NCBI GenBank assembly: GCA_003537575.1
Contig: DPRS01000027.1
Coordinates: forward strand, 59,368 to 95,305
Length of the DNA stretch: 35,938 bases
Reading direction: 5' to 3'
Source: Oxalobacteraceae bacterium
GTDB taxonomy: Bacteria; Pseudomonadota; Gammaproteobacteria; Burkholderiales; Burkholderiaceae_D
This document shows positions 16,781 through 24,182 of the stretch, in pieces. Made by a program: the position numbers and the translations under genes. The notes below the pieces were generated by a model. It was not told the origin of the DNA. It did not search any database and was given only the letters and a program-made list of their open reading frames with translations. Numbering within the stretch: the stretch's first letter is position 1; every line of letters starts with the position of its first letter.

Positions 16781-17451
16781 TTATTTTGCGCTCCTGTCGC
16801 TGTCTCAGGCTCAGAGGCAATCCCGCTGGAACGCAAACTGAACTCAATGTATCTGCCGGCAGCTTCCTGCGTCGCCACCTCATCCTGATTTGTCATACGT
16901 TGCTGCCGCAAATGCATTTCGAGCACGGAAAAGGACTTGCCCTGCAAAACAGCTTCTTTTTTCAATTTGCCGATAAATGTAGGAAGCAGTTCCGGGGTAA
17001 GCGCCCGCCCCTGCAAGCCTATTTCGTTATCGGCACCCTGGATGCTCAGACCGGTAAGCCACACGCCAGAAACAGTCTGGCGCGCAAATGCACGAAAATA
17101 GTCTGCATAACCCGTCTTGTTACCGAAATCTTTGCGCTGCAGAATATCCGATACCCTTTGCAGCGATGACAGTTCGGCCTCGGTATCTTTTACCTGGATT
17201 TCCAGCGCTTTGTCTTTCTGTCGCGGTGGATATTCGACGTTGGACTTTGCCAGCCGCTGCTGCGCATCGTTAAGGCGGGTTCTCGCCCCGGCGGCTTCCG
17301 ACTTAAGTGCCGTCAGGCGATAGCCGGCATAGGCACCGACCAGCAGCGCTCCTGCCAAGATCAAGCCCAAGGCTTGCGCCATGGTGACAGCAGAAAAGTA
17401 TTTTTTCTGCTGCTTGAAAATCGGATTGAACAGGTTGATCTGCTGGCTCAC
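16777..17451 (-). CDS. PilN-like MSHA assembly protein (MshI2 type)
   Basis: The 224-residue product starts MSQQINLFNPIFKQQKKYF, the INL(F/L)NP motif by which PilN-type proteins contact the PilM/MshI actin-like partner. One membrane span (about 23-45) is followed by a coiled coil and a PilN-like periplasmic domain (GVWLTGLSIQGADNEIGLQG). It is ATGA-coupled to both mshI upstream and mshJ downstream. Some genomes name this gene mshI2, so I leave the symbol open. Confidence 0.87.
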   Translation of the reverse strand: MSQQINLFNPIFKQQKKYFSAVTMAQALGLILAGALLVGAYAGYRLTALKSEAAGARTRLNDAQQRLAKSNVEYPPRQKDKALEIQVKDTEAELSSLQRVSDILQRKDFGNKTGYADYFRAFARQTVSGVWLTGLSIQGADNEIGLQGRALTPELLPTFIGKLKKEAVLQGKSFSVLEMHLRQQRMTNQDEVATQEAAGRYIEFSLRSSGIASEPETATGAQNK

Positions 17452-18398
17452 AGCATAGTCTCCTCAACCCGCAATGCCGCACCGAGTGTCTGGAAAAACC
17501 GCTGTTGCGTCTCCACCTGGCGCAGTTCTGGAACGTTGGAAATATCAAACACGTCTTCCAGGTCTAAAGCCTCTACTGGCAAATACAGGTTCGCCGCCAG
17601 ATATTCACGCAGCCCGCCAGGAGTATCCCCCAACGGCCCCAGCACCAGCTTGGAAAGCGTAATAAAACTGAATTGCCTGTCGAAGTAATCCAGCGAGCGC
17701 TGCAACTCGAGCGTGATGCGATCATAGCTTTCAATACGCTGCGCTTCTTCAGCTTGCTTCAACTTTGCCAGGGGTATATCGATATGCCTCGCCAAGTAAA
17801 GTTCTCCGCCATAACTTACGGTCAGCAAGCCCCCTCGCGCATCAAAGGAAAGCAGCGCAACCCCACGTCCTTCCGGCTCCAGCAATGCCGAGATATTTCG
17901 CTGCGCCATCTCAGGCACATCGATGACCGACAAGGGAATTTTTGCCTGCGCAAACAACTCCTGGCGTTCCTGAATCATATGATTACGCGCCGCTACTACA
18001 AACATCTGCTTGGCTTGCGCAGACTGGCCTTTATCCACTGGGATATCCATCACATCAATCGCGGCATCCTCAATGTGATAGTCAAGCATGTCCTTCAGAC
18101 GCCAGCGTATGGCAGTTTTCAGTTCTTCCAGAGGCACGTTCGGTGCCTCAACTGACAAAAGCTGACTCTCCCCTGACGACAACAGGGTCGAACACTGGTA
18201 ACCGGTCGGCTCAATCTCACGTGCCAGCTTGTCAAGCGATGCACTTGATAGTGCCGCAGTGGTCGGGAAAAAGCCGATCAGCGTGACAACCGGTCGACTT
18301 CCATGCTCCCGGATGACGTGAGCGAAGCAAAGTCCGTCATCCTGGAAACTAATGACTAACCAGCCCGGATTTTTTTTAATTCTGGAGAAAAAGCCCAT
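17448..18398 (-). CDS. mshI: MSHA biogenesis protein MshI (PilM/GspL-like)
   Basis: The 316-residue product has no signal peptide. It resembles the actin-like PilM/GspL cytoplasmic proteins, with LEELKTAIRWRLKDMLDYHIEDAAIDVMDIP in the middle (a typical MshI/PilM segment) and LLSFDARGGLLTVSYGGELYLAR and RITLELQRSLDYFDRQF later. It is expected to bind the N-terminal INLFNP segment of the next gene product. It is the first gene of the mshI-to-mshN unit and lies 232 bases from mshP. Confidence 0.88.
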   Translation of the reverse strand: MGFFSRIKKNPGWLVISFQDDGLCFAHVIREHGSRPVVTLIGFFPTTAALSSASLDKLAREIEPTGYQCSTLLSSGESQLLSVEAPNVPLEELKTAIRWRLKDMLDYHIEDAAIDVMDIPVDKGQSAQAKQMFVVAARNHMIQERQELFAQAKIPLSVIDVPEMAQRNISALLEPEGRGVALLSFDARGGLLTVSYGGELYLARHIDIPLAKLKQAEEAQRIESYDRITLELQRSLDYFDRQFSFITLSKLVLGPLGDTPGGLREYLAANLYLPVEALDLEDVFDISNVPELRQVETQQRFFQTLGAALRVEETML

Positions 18399-18630
18399 GC
18401 CGCCGCTCTATGATAATTCGCTTGAAAGTAATTTAATAAGGTATTGATGTCAATCATCTTTCAGCACTTTTGCAATGTTTTTCATTCTTAATGCTGATTC
18501 CCTATGAGCGCCGGGGTTATCGTGTAGCACCCGTGATCGCAAGCAATAAAAATATTTATTCAAGGCAATATTTTTGTTAAAAATTACCCTTTGCTTACTG
18601 CTTCTTCCTTTCAAAAAATAACGTAAGGAT
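18399..18630. other. AT-rich gap between mshP and mshI
   Basis: These 232 bases break an otherwise tightly packed gene run. They include a perfect 9-bp AT-only inverted repeat, AAAAATATT (18548-18556) and AATATTTTT (18567-18575) with a 10-base loop, and the candidate mshI promoter. No GC-rich terminator was found. A small RNA or regulator site is possible but unsupported. Confidence 0.5.
18425..18453 (-). promoter_or_regulatory. Candidate promoter for the mshI-mshN unit
   Basis: On the minus strand a perfect TTGACA (18453-18448) is followed after 17 bases by TACTTT (18430-18425), which keeps three of six -10 positions. Transcription would begin about 20 bases before the mshI ATG. It would allow separate expression of the assembly genes from the pilin genes. 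Confidence 0.4.
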
Positions 18631-19077
18631 TTATTTTTCCAATACAGCTTGCAATTCACGCTCCACATAACCTGCGGCACCGACGGCACTGCCTGCCAGT
18701 ACTGCCTTGGAACGGATACGATGCACTTTGACGGCACTACCTGCTTCGTCGTAAGGGCTGGCCCCGGCATGCGCGCAAGCCACTTCGACGCTGAATGCCG
18801 ACAGGGTGCCGCCGAAAGTCTTCGTGGCAGAACTTGCGCAACTGTCAGCAACCTGTAGCTGATAGATGCCCCACTCGAGACCTGCACGTGCCGCCTGGTA
18901 GGCGCGCGCGCCTTGGATGTCCTGCGCCGAAGTGGTGTTTTGCACACTCGTCATCGTCACCATCAGAGCACCGAGTCCCGCCAGCAGCAGCAGCAGGAAA
19001 ATGGCGGCAACGATCGTCGCCCCTCGTTGCTGAGGCAGAGATTTCTTGCCGGTTAGTTGTAAATGATCAAGGGACAT
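18631..19077 (-). CDS. mshP: MSHA minor pilin-like protein MshP
   Basis: The 148-residue product has a basic leader ending in QQRG and then the hydrophobic stretch ATIVAAIFLLLLLAGLGALMV, a pilin-like helix lacking the usual Glu5, as in MshP/PilX-type proteins. YQAARAGLEWGIYQL is typical of this group. The start may instead be ATG 19086, or 19116 further upstream; all overlap the mshO end, and no ribosome site separates them. It is the last gene of the mshE-to-mshP run. Confidence 0.82.
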   Translation of the reverse strand: MSLDHLQLTGKKSLPQQRGATIVAAIFLLLLLAGLGALMVTMTSVQNTTSAQDIQGARAYQAARAGLEWGIYQLQVADSCASSATKTFGGTLSAFSVEVACAHAGASPYDEAGSAVKVHRIRSKAVLAGSAVGAAGYVERELQAVLEK

Positions 19078-19945
19078 TATTGACATGCACTTGGTGGATG
19101 AGTGAAACGGATTCATCGTCTTTTCTCATGATCAGCCGCATGGCAACTAGGCCGTTACTTTGCGTTAAGCCTGCTTCATAGGTAAAAACGCAGGAGTCGA
19201 CGTTTTCCGCCACCAGCGCACTGCTCCGCGTGGCATTTGTCGGGCTGACCAGCGCATCGAGCTCGGCCACCGTATCGACCGCGCTACTATCCGCCTGGAC
19301 CGCATATCCCCAATAACGCCGCAAGGTCCGCGCAACCGGATCGCAGATATACGTCACCGGCGTGCTCACCACATGAAAGCGCCGCCCGGGAGAATCCAGC
19401 GGGAATGGATTGGCGGATGTGAGCGGGATCTTGGCGAGCGTGCCGCCCGCCCCGCTATAGGCGCGCCGGTTATGGCTCGGACCGGTGTTGCCGGCATAGG
19501 CATCGGCACCTGGAATGCCGAGGTTGTAAATCACGATCTGGTCCCCTGCTGTCAAGGCAATCGGATCACCGAGGACATCAAAGGCGGTATCGTTGGCCGC
19601 AAAATCCAGCGGATCCGACACTGGCGCGGCCGGTGTCGAATCGATTGCTGCACGATAGCGCCCGCCGGTCCTGGTCGGAAAGAACTCGATCGCCCGCTGG
19701 TCGGCCGATACCCGCGCGCTGTTCGGCAAAGCCAGGTGAATCTCGCGCGACATGCGCCGCAACGCGGTATCGGCGGCATCCACCAAGGCGGTGCGACGCG
19801 CAATGTCGGCATAACTCCGGATCGGGGTACGGATGAAAAATCCGACCATTGCCGCCACAATGCCTGTAATGACCAGTGCGATGATCATTTCCACGAGGGT
19901 GAATCCCCTCGCTGTTGCAGGGCGCATGAACAAGTTCGTACTCAT
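19067..19945 (-). CDS. mshO: MSHA minor pilin MshO
   Basis: The 292-residue product has a class III-like prepilin leader MSTNLFMRPATARG followed by FTLVEMIIALVITGIVAAMV, giving processing after Gly14 and Glu at position 5. The long C-terminal domain contains GGRYR, VTYICDPVARTLRRYWGYA and a late Cys (DSCVFTYEAG). MshO is one of the minor pilins thought to prime assembly at the tip. The ATG overlaps the mshD stop as ATGA. Confidence 0.9.
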   Translation of the reverse strand: MSTNLFMRPATARGFTLVEMIIALVITGIVAAMVGFFIRTPIRSYADIARRTALVDAADTALRRMSREIHLALPNSARVSADQRAIEFFPTRTGGRYRAAIDSTPAAPVSDPLDFAANDTAFDVLGDPIALTAGDQIVIYNLGIPGADAYAGNTGPSHNRRAYSGAGGTLAKIPLTSANPFPLDSPGRRFHVVSTPVTYICDPVARTLRRYWGYAVQADSSAVDTVAELDALVSPTNATRSSALVAENVDSCVFTYEAGLTQSNGLVAMRLIMRKDDESVSLIHQVHVNNVP

Positions 19946-20514
19946 GGCGTGGACGCATAGCGGAAGCGGTAACCGGACAGCACCACTTCTTCGCCTGCCG
20001 GATTGGTAACGCGGACGTTGATCCTTACCGCCTCTCCTGCGGCCAACCCGAAATCCCCGCCGACCTCGGTCACGGTGACATTCGCGGTGTACTTCTCCAG
20101 TCCGGCAATGACGGTCGCGCCGTCGCTGATGGCATAAATGCCGTCGTTCATTGCAAACCCGTGATAATCGTTGACATTGTTGAACGGCGTCGCAGGCGAG
20201 TAGCGTGACTGCGGAGTCCCGTCGATGGTTTCCGGCCCTGCCCCTTCAGCCTGGGCGCAGGCTCCCATGGCCGGGTCATAGGCAGCAGGATCGCACACGG
20301 TAAATGGTTGCAGCATGACCTCCTCCAGCAGGGACTCGGCGACCGCCAGTGCCTGCTTTTGCAGCAGGGGATCCGCGCTGTGCAGAACTGTGCGGTTCAT
20401 CAGGTTCAGCAAACCGACGACACCGATCCCCATGACCAGGATGAAAACGACCACTTCGACCAGCGATATGCCGGCCTGCGACTGCCTGATTGCATAGCGA
20501 GGCTCAGTGCACAT
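19942..20514 (-). CDS. mshD: MSHA minor pilin MshD
   Basis: From the ATG at 20514 the product has 190 residues with leader MCTEPRYAIRQSQAG and mature start ISLVEVVVFILVMGIGVVGLL, similar to PilV/GspI-type minor pilins. ALAVAESLLEEVMLQPF and the Cys-bearing AYDPAMGACAQ segment fit MshD. The start is chosen for leader length; the open frame extends further upstream into mshC. It overlaps the mshC end by 11 bases. Confidence 0.9.
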   Translation of the reverse strand: MCTEPRYAIRQSQAGISLVEVVVFILVMGIGVVGLLNLMNRTVLHSADPLLQKQALAVAESLLEEVMLQPFTVCDPAAYDPAMGACAQAEGAGPETIDGTPQSRYSPATPFNNVNDYHGFAMNDGIYAISDGATVIAGLEKYTANVTVTEVGGDFGLAAGEAVRINVRVTNPAGEEVVLSGYRFRYASTP

Positions 20515-21028
20515 AGCCGGTTTCCGCCTCCACTGTGATGGCACTGCTAAAATTGGCGATCGTGATCGTCGCCGCCGAGCTCGGGCTGCCGGAAGGCCTG
20601 AAATGCAATTCGGTGGGAAAACCTGCGGCGACGCCACCCAGAGTCAATCCTGAAAATTGCACATTGGCGTTGCCATACCTGGTATTTTCCGTAGCGTCGA
20701 TCAGGTACGGCCTTTTGCCGTCCGGCCCGGTCAAGTCAGTGCTGCAGCTGACAACGCCATATGCGGAAGCGACCCGCAGCGTGATTTTTTTCGCCTCCAG
20801 CCTGACGCACACCAGGCGCCGTTGCGCAATCGCAGTCTTCTGGGCGTAGCGCAGCGCGGACACGGTTTCATCGTAGAGTCCGCGCTCCTCGAAACCGGTT
20901 GAGCCAAAAAAACGGGGCACCACCACGGCGGCCAGGATACCGGCCACGATCAGCGTTGCAATCAGTTCAATCAAGGTGAATCCTGGCTGGTAGCGCAGCG
21001 CTTTGCCGGTCATGGAAACAGCATTCAT
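20504..21028 (-). CDS. mshC: MSHA minor pilin MshC
   Basis: From the ATG at 21028 the product has 174 residues. The leader MNAVSMTGKALRYQPG precedes FTLIELIATLIVAGILAAVVVPRFF, a standard prepilin cleavage site with Glu5. YDETVSALRYAQKTAIAQRR follows, typical of GspH/FimT-like MshC. The open frame continues upstream, but only this start gives a normal leader. It comes after the mshA terminator, so its expression likely depends on read-through or on another start site. Confidence 0.9.
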   Translation of the reverse strand: MNAVSMTGKALRYQPGFTLIELIATLIVAGILAAVVVPRFFGSTGFEERGLYDETVSALRYAQKTAIAQRRLVCVRLEAKKITLRVASAYGVVSCSTDLTGPDGKRPYLIDATENTRYGNANVQFSGLTLGGVAAGFPTELHFRPSGSPSSAATITIANFSSAITVEAETGYVH

Positions 21029-21124
21029 CCTGGATTCTCGCTCCCTGTCTGGAAGTGCACGGTCGGACCGACTGGCCACAGCAACCTGCTTGCGATCTTT
21101 CTCGAATGACCAATCGCCCGGCAT

Positions 21125-21155
21125 AATAAAAAAAGGGGCACCTGTGTGCCCCTTT
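21125..21155 (-). terminator. Intrinsic terminator after the major pilin gene mshA
   Basis: On the minus strand AAAGGGGCAC and GTGCCCCTTT (21155-21146 and 21141-21132) form a perfect 10-bp stem with a 4-base loop, continuing into a run of T, 34 bases after the mshA stop. It lies inside the pilin gene run and probably lets mshA be made in excess over the minor pilins. Confidence 0.9.
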
Positions 21156-21188
21156 GCATGACTATGCACATCCAGTCTGCATATGCAA

Positions 21189-21668
21189 TCAGCAGGCGCT
21201 GACTACCGCCGAATAGACTGGAGGAACAGTCGCGCTGGTTGCTGCAGTGTAATCCACCTTGCAATTGCCCGTATGGGCGGTGCTGTTATAGTCAGAGCCA
21301 TTCTCATGCAGGATCGCCAGAACAGTCGTTGTACCGGCATCAAATTCCGGCGACAGATCCATGGCCTTCACCAGCTCGACGGTATCCTTTGCATAGCCGT
21401 AGACAGTGGCAACTGCCGTCCCGTTGACCGTCACCGATCCGGTTGCACCTAGCTGGTTGTTCGCCGCAGCCTTGGCATAGATCATGGAGTTGGCTGAGCG
21501 CATCGAGCCTTCCACGCCCTTCATCACGCCTTTTCGTGCATCACTGCCCAGATCCACGAACTTGGGCAACGCCGTTGCCGCCAGGATACCGAGGATAACG
21601 ATGACCATCACCAGCTCGATCAGTGTAAAACCTGCTTGCTCTTTTTGCGCCATGTACTGTTTATTCAT
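21189..21668 (-). CDS. mshA: MSHA major pilin MshA
   Basis: The 159-residue product has leader MNKQYMAQKEQAG and mature start FTLIELVMVIVILGILAATALPKFVDL, a type IVa pilin helix with Glu5. DARKGVMKGVEGSMRSANSMIYAKA is a clear MshA feature. Two late Cys residues (GNCKVDY and the terminal VVSAC) probably form the C-terminal disulfide loop. GGAG lies about 8 bases ahead of the ATG. The strong terminator after it suggests high expression, as expected for the main fibre subunit. Confidence 0.92.
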   Translation of the reverse strand: MNKQYMAQKEQAGFTLIELVMVIVILGILAATALPKFVDLGSDARKGVMKGVEGSMRSANSMIYAKAAANNQLGATGSVTVNGTAVATVYGYAKDTVELVKAMDLSPEFDAGTTTVLAILHENGSDYNSTAHTGNCKVDYTAATSATVPPVYSAVVSAC

Positions 21669-21756
21669 TTTGCTACTCCGTTTAAAAATTAGTCTTGTTT
21701 GGGGCCACTGCGGCTTACGCTGCGGCTACCCGGATATATTGATTAGCGAACCGGAT

Positions 21757-22242
21757 TCAGGAACAGTTGGCCAGGGTCGCGTTGACAGTAAAAGTCGGCT
21801 GGGCATTGGCCGCAGCCGGAGTATAGGCGATCGTGCAATTCGGCAGACCACCGACGCCGGTGTGTCCGGCATCCGGGGCAGCGATCGCCGGCGCGGTTAA
21901 TCCAGTCACGACATAATCAGGCGCCACCAAGCCGGCCAGCTGGATAATCGAGGCGGCAGTCGGATAACCGTTGGTATAACCAACCTGAATTCCTTCCACC
22001 ACAATGCCTGAAGCTGCCGGAGCGGCGGTAAGATTAGGGCTCAAATTTCTTGCAAGCAGCATTGCATGTGCCATGGCAGATGCAGCCTTGACTGAACCCA
22101 TGGCAGCATTCATTTTGGCTAGGCGGGCATCAGCCTGCAGAGCAGCAAAGCGCGGAATGGCAATTGCCGCGAGAATCCCCAGAATGGTGATCACAATCAC
22201 CAACTCAATCAGGGTAAAGCCACTCTGTATTCTTTTCCTCAT
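21757..22242 (-). CDS. MSHA-type pilin, MshB-like
   Basis: The 161-residue product starts at the ATG at 22242 with leader MRKRIQSG and mature FTLIELVIVITILGILAAIAIPRFAAL. MNAAMGSVKAASAMAHAMLLARN shows relation to MshA. Two Cys residues (LPNCTIAY and the C-terminal LANCS) resemble a pilin disulfide loop. GGAG about 8 bases ahead of the ATG supports the start; an open frame continues upstream without a pilin leader. Position before mshA suggests MshB, but it is also large enough to be a second major-type pilin, so the symbol is left open. Confidence 0.85.
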   Translation of the reverse strand: MRKRIQSGFTLIELVIVITILGILAAIAIPRFAALQADARLAKMNAAMGSVKAASAMAHAMLLARNLSPNLTAAPAASGIVVEGIQVGYTNGYPTAASIIQLAGLVAPDYVVTGLTAPAIAAPDAGHTGVGGLPNCTIAYTPAAANAQPTFTVNATLANCS

Positions 22243-22434
22243 CCCATTTCTCCAGAAATTGACCAGAAATTGATCTTGGTCATAGTTTAATTGGGAAAAT
22301 ACTATATTCAATTGAGGAAATAAATCTATTTCTCTAGTGCTTAATCTTATTTTGCAGATTCAACATTATTTTTCAATTTAATGTGTCGCATTTATGATCG
22401 GCCGGAAATTCCTTACAAGCTCACGACGCACAAA
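22243..22434. other. AT-rich leader region before the pilin genes
   Basis: These 192 bases, far richer in A and T than the neighbours, lie between the mshF-like gene and the MshB-like pilin. On the minus strand a TATAGT lies in the middle, a plausible -10 box, but no good -35 box is found, and no sigma-54 GG-N10-GC pair was recognised. A separate pilin promoter is likely but its exact position is not established. Confidence 0.45.
22252..22273. repeat. Tandem 11-base repeat at the ribosome site of the MshB-like gene
   Basis: CCAGAAATTGA occurs twice in direct succession (22252-22262, 22263-22273). On the minus strand the second unit ends next to the GGAG ribosome site. It could be a binding site for a regulator or affect translation initiation. 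Confidence 0.75.
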
Positions 22435-22932
22435 TCAGTTCATTACCGGAACCAGTTGTACATAAGGGGTGCTTTCCTTAGTTGTATCGATTTTGACACT
22501 CAGACCGCTGGAGACCGTTATCAATCGAAAACAAAACATCGTCTTGGCTGTGCCATTGCCGGCATCGAGATGCGGGCCCTTCCGCGCAAGATAGATCAGC
22601 AATCCCGCCTCTTGATCAAAGTACCAATTGCCCGGAGCCGCGTTTTTTGCTTCGGCAGCAGTCAGGCTGCCAAGGTAATTTGCCGGTTTCCGATCTAGAA
22701 AATCTACTGGATTTCCCGCTGCCAGCGCATGTATTTCCTGTGCCCGCCCCTCGACCAGCAATGTCGCGATACGCAACCGCAAGGCGCTCTTTATTGACCG
22801 TAGCGTGTAATCCATTTCGGCCTTTTCGACCATCGCCTGATAATAGGACATGCGCTCGAGGAAGATCGCAGAAACGATGCCGATCACAATCACGGTGATC
22901 AGCAATTCCAGTCGTGAAAAGCCGCGTGCCAT
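22435..22932 (-). CDS. Pseudopilin-like MSHA protein, MshF-like
   Basis: The 165-residue product begins MARG then FSRLELLITVIVIGIVSAIFLERM, a very short leader with a prepilin-like cleavage site and Glu at position 5. The soluble part has ALRLRIATLLVEGRAQEI and GNWYFDQEAGLLIYLA. Its place between mshG and the pilins is that of mshF in other MSHA loci, and the protein resembles proteins so named, but the family is poorly conserved. It lies 9 bases after mshG. Confidence 0.75.
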   Translation of the reverse strand: MARGFSRLELLITVIVIGIVSAIFLERMSYYQAMVEKAEMDYTLRSIKSALRLRIATLLVEGRAQEIHALAAGNPVDFLDRKPANYLGSLTAAEAKNAAPGNWYFDQEAGLLIYLARKGPHLDAGNGTAKTMFCFRLITVSSGLSVKIDTTKESTPYVQLVPVMN

Positions 22933-22941
22933 TTGGATGGA

Positions 22942-24168
22942 TTACTTGATGGCTGCCTTGCCCAGGTCCCAGATTGGCAGGAAGATGCCCAGTGCCAGCA
23001 CCAGCACCAGCAATCCCAGGCCGCTGATCAGGATCGGCTCAATCTGGGCAGCAAGGGTCTTCAATTCGTAATCCACTTCCCGCTCATACATGCCCGCGAT
23101 TTCCTCCATCAGGCTGTCCAGTTCGCCGGTTTCTTCACCGACCGCCACCATCTGCAGCACGATAGGGGTAAATACGCCAGTCGTCACTGCCGTTCGCAGG
23201 ATGCTTTCTCCGCGCTCGACCCCTTCGCGCATTTGCTCGATGCGACTGGAGATGTAGGTGTTATCCACGGTTTGGGCTACGACAGTCAGGGCCTGGACGA
23301 TCGGCACGCCGCTTTTGCTGGCCAGCGCGAAGCTGCGCGCAAAGCGGGCCAGAGTGGCTTTCAGCATGATCTTGCCAACGATCGGGATGCGCAACTTGAT
23401 CTTATCCCATTGATAACGCCCCCTCGGCGTACCGATATACAACCGGAATCCGGCCAATGCCGCAATCAGCAAGCCGAACATGACCGGCCAGTGATTGACA
23501 GTAAAATTGGAAAACCCGATCAGAAGCCTTGTCATGAACGGCAATTCGGTCCGAAACCCCTCGAACACCTTGACGAACGCCGGAATGACAAACATGTTGA
23601 TGACCACCAGCGCCACCATCATCGCCATCATGACAAACGCCGGATAGCGCAGCGCCGACTTCACCCGCTGGCGCATGTCCCGCTCGAATTCGAGGTGGTC
23701 ATACAGGTGCAGGAATACCTCTTCCAGGCGACCGGTGGACTCGCCTACCCGCACCATGTTCAGAAAAAAATTGGAAAATACATCCGTGTGGCTGCGCATC
23801 GCCGCTGACAGCTCCCGCCCGGCATCGAGCGATTCGCGGAGATCCTTGAGCACCCGGGAAAATGCCGGGTTGGTGGCAGATTCCTGCAAGCCGCCCAAAC
23901 TGCGCATGATGGGCACGCCCGCCTTCTGCAGCGTATACATCTGGCGGCTGAACAGCTGTACGTCCAGCGGCCGCACTTTCGGCTCGAACAGCCGTTTCAA
24001 GAAACCATCCTTGTTCTCGGCTGCCGGCTTGCGGGTCGCCGTGATTTCAACAGGTGTCACGCCCGTATTGAACAACTGGTCGGCAACGGCGTTGCTGTCG
24101 GCGCCTTCCAGCACTCCCTGCATCAATTCACCCCGGGCATTGCGGGCTTTATAGGCGAAAAATGGCAC
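22942..24168 (-). CDS. mshG: MSHA inner-membrane platform protein MshG (PilC/GspF family)
   Basis: The 408-residue product is a T2SF-domain protein: it starts MPFFAYKARNARGELMQGV and carries two related domains (about 70-190 and 270-395) with three membrane segments. MVRVGESTGRLEEVFLHLYDHLEFE and QMVAVGEETGELDSLMEEIAGMYERE are the twin family motifs. It forms the rotor-like platform on which MshE acts. The start codon is GTG at 24168, with AGGA about 8 bases upstream. It follows mshE by 14 bases. Confidence 0.95.
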   Translation of the reverse strand: MPFFAYKARNARGELMQGVLEGADSNAVADQLFNTGVTPVEITATRKPAAENKDGFLKRLFEPKVRPLDVQLFSRQMYTLQKAGVPIMRSLGGLQESATNPAFSRVLKDLRESLDAGRELSAAMRSHTDVFSNFFLNMVRVGESTGRLEEVFLHLYDHLEFERDMRQRVKSALRYPAFVMMAMMVALVVINMFVIPAFVKVFEGFRTELPFMTRLLIGFSNFTVNHWPVMFGLLIAALAGFRLYIGTPRGRYQWDKIKLRIPIVGKIMLKATLARFARSFALASKSGVPIVQALTVVAQTVDNTYISSRIEQMREGVERGESILRTAVTTGVFTPIVLQMVAVGEETGELDSLMEEIAGMYEREVDYELKTLAAQIEPILISGLGLLVLVLALGIFLPIWDLGKAAIK

Positions 24169-24182
24169 GTCAGTTTCCTGCT

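Noticed and set aside
18450..18947. Frame across the mshP end and the AT-rich gap
   Set aside because: Most of it lies in another frame of mshP; the rest is low-complexity and has no family signal.
21029..21124. Upstream extension of the mshC frame to 21169
   Set aside because: The extension would give a 62-residue leader and overlap the mshA terminator; the ATG at 21028 gives a normal prepilin leader.
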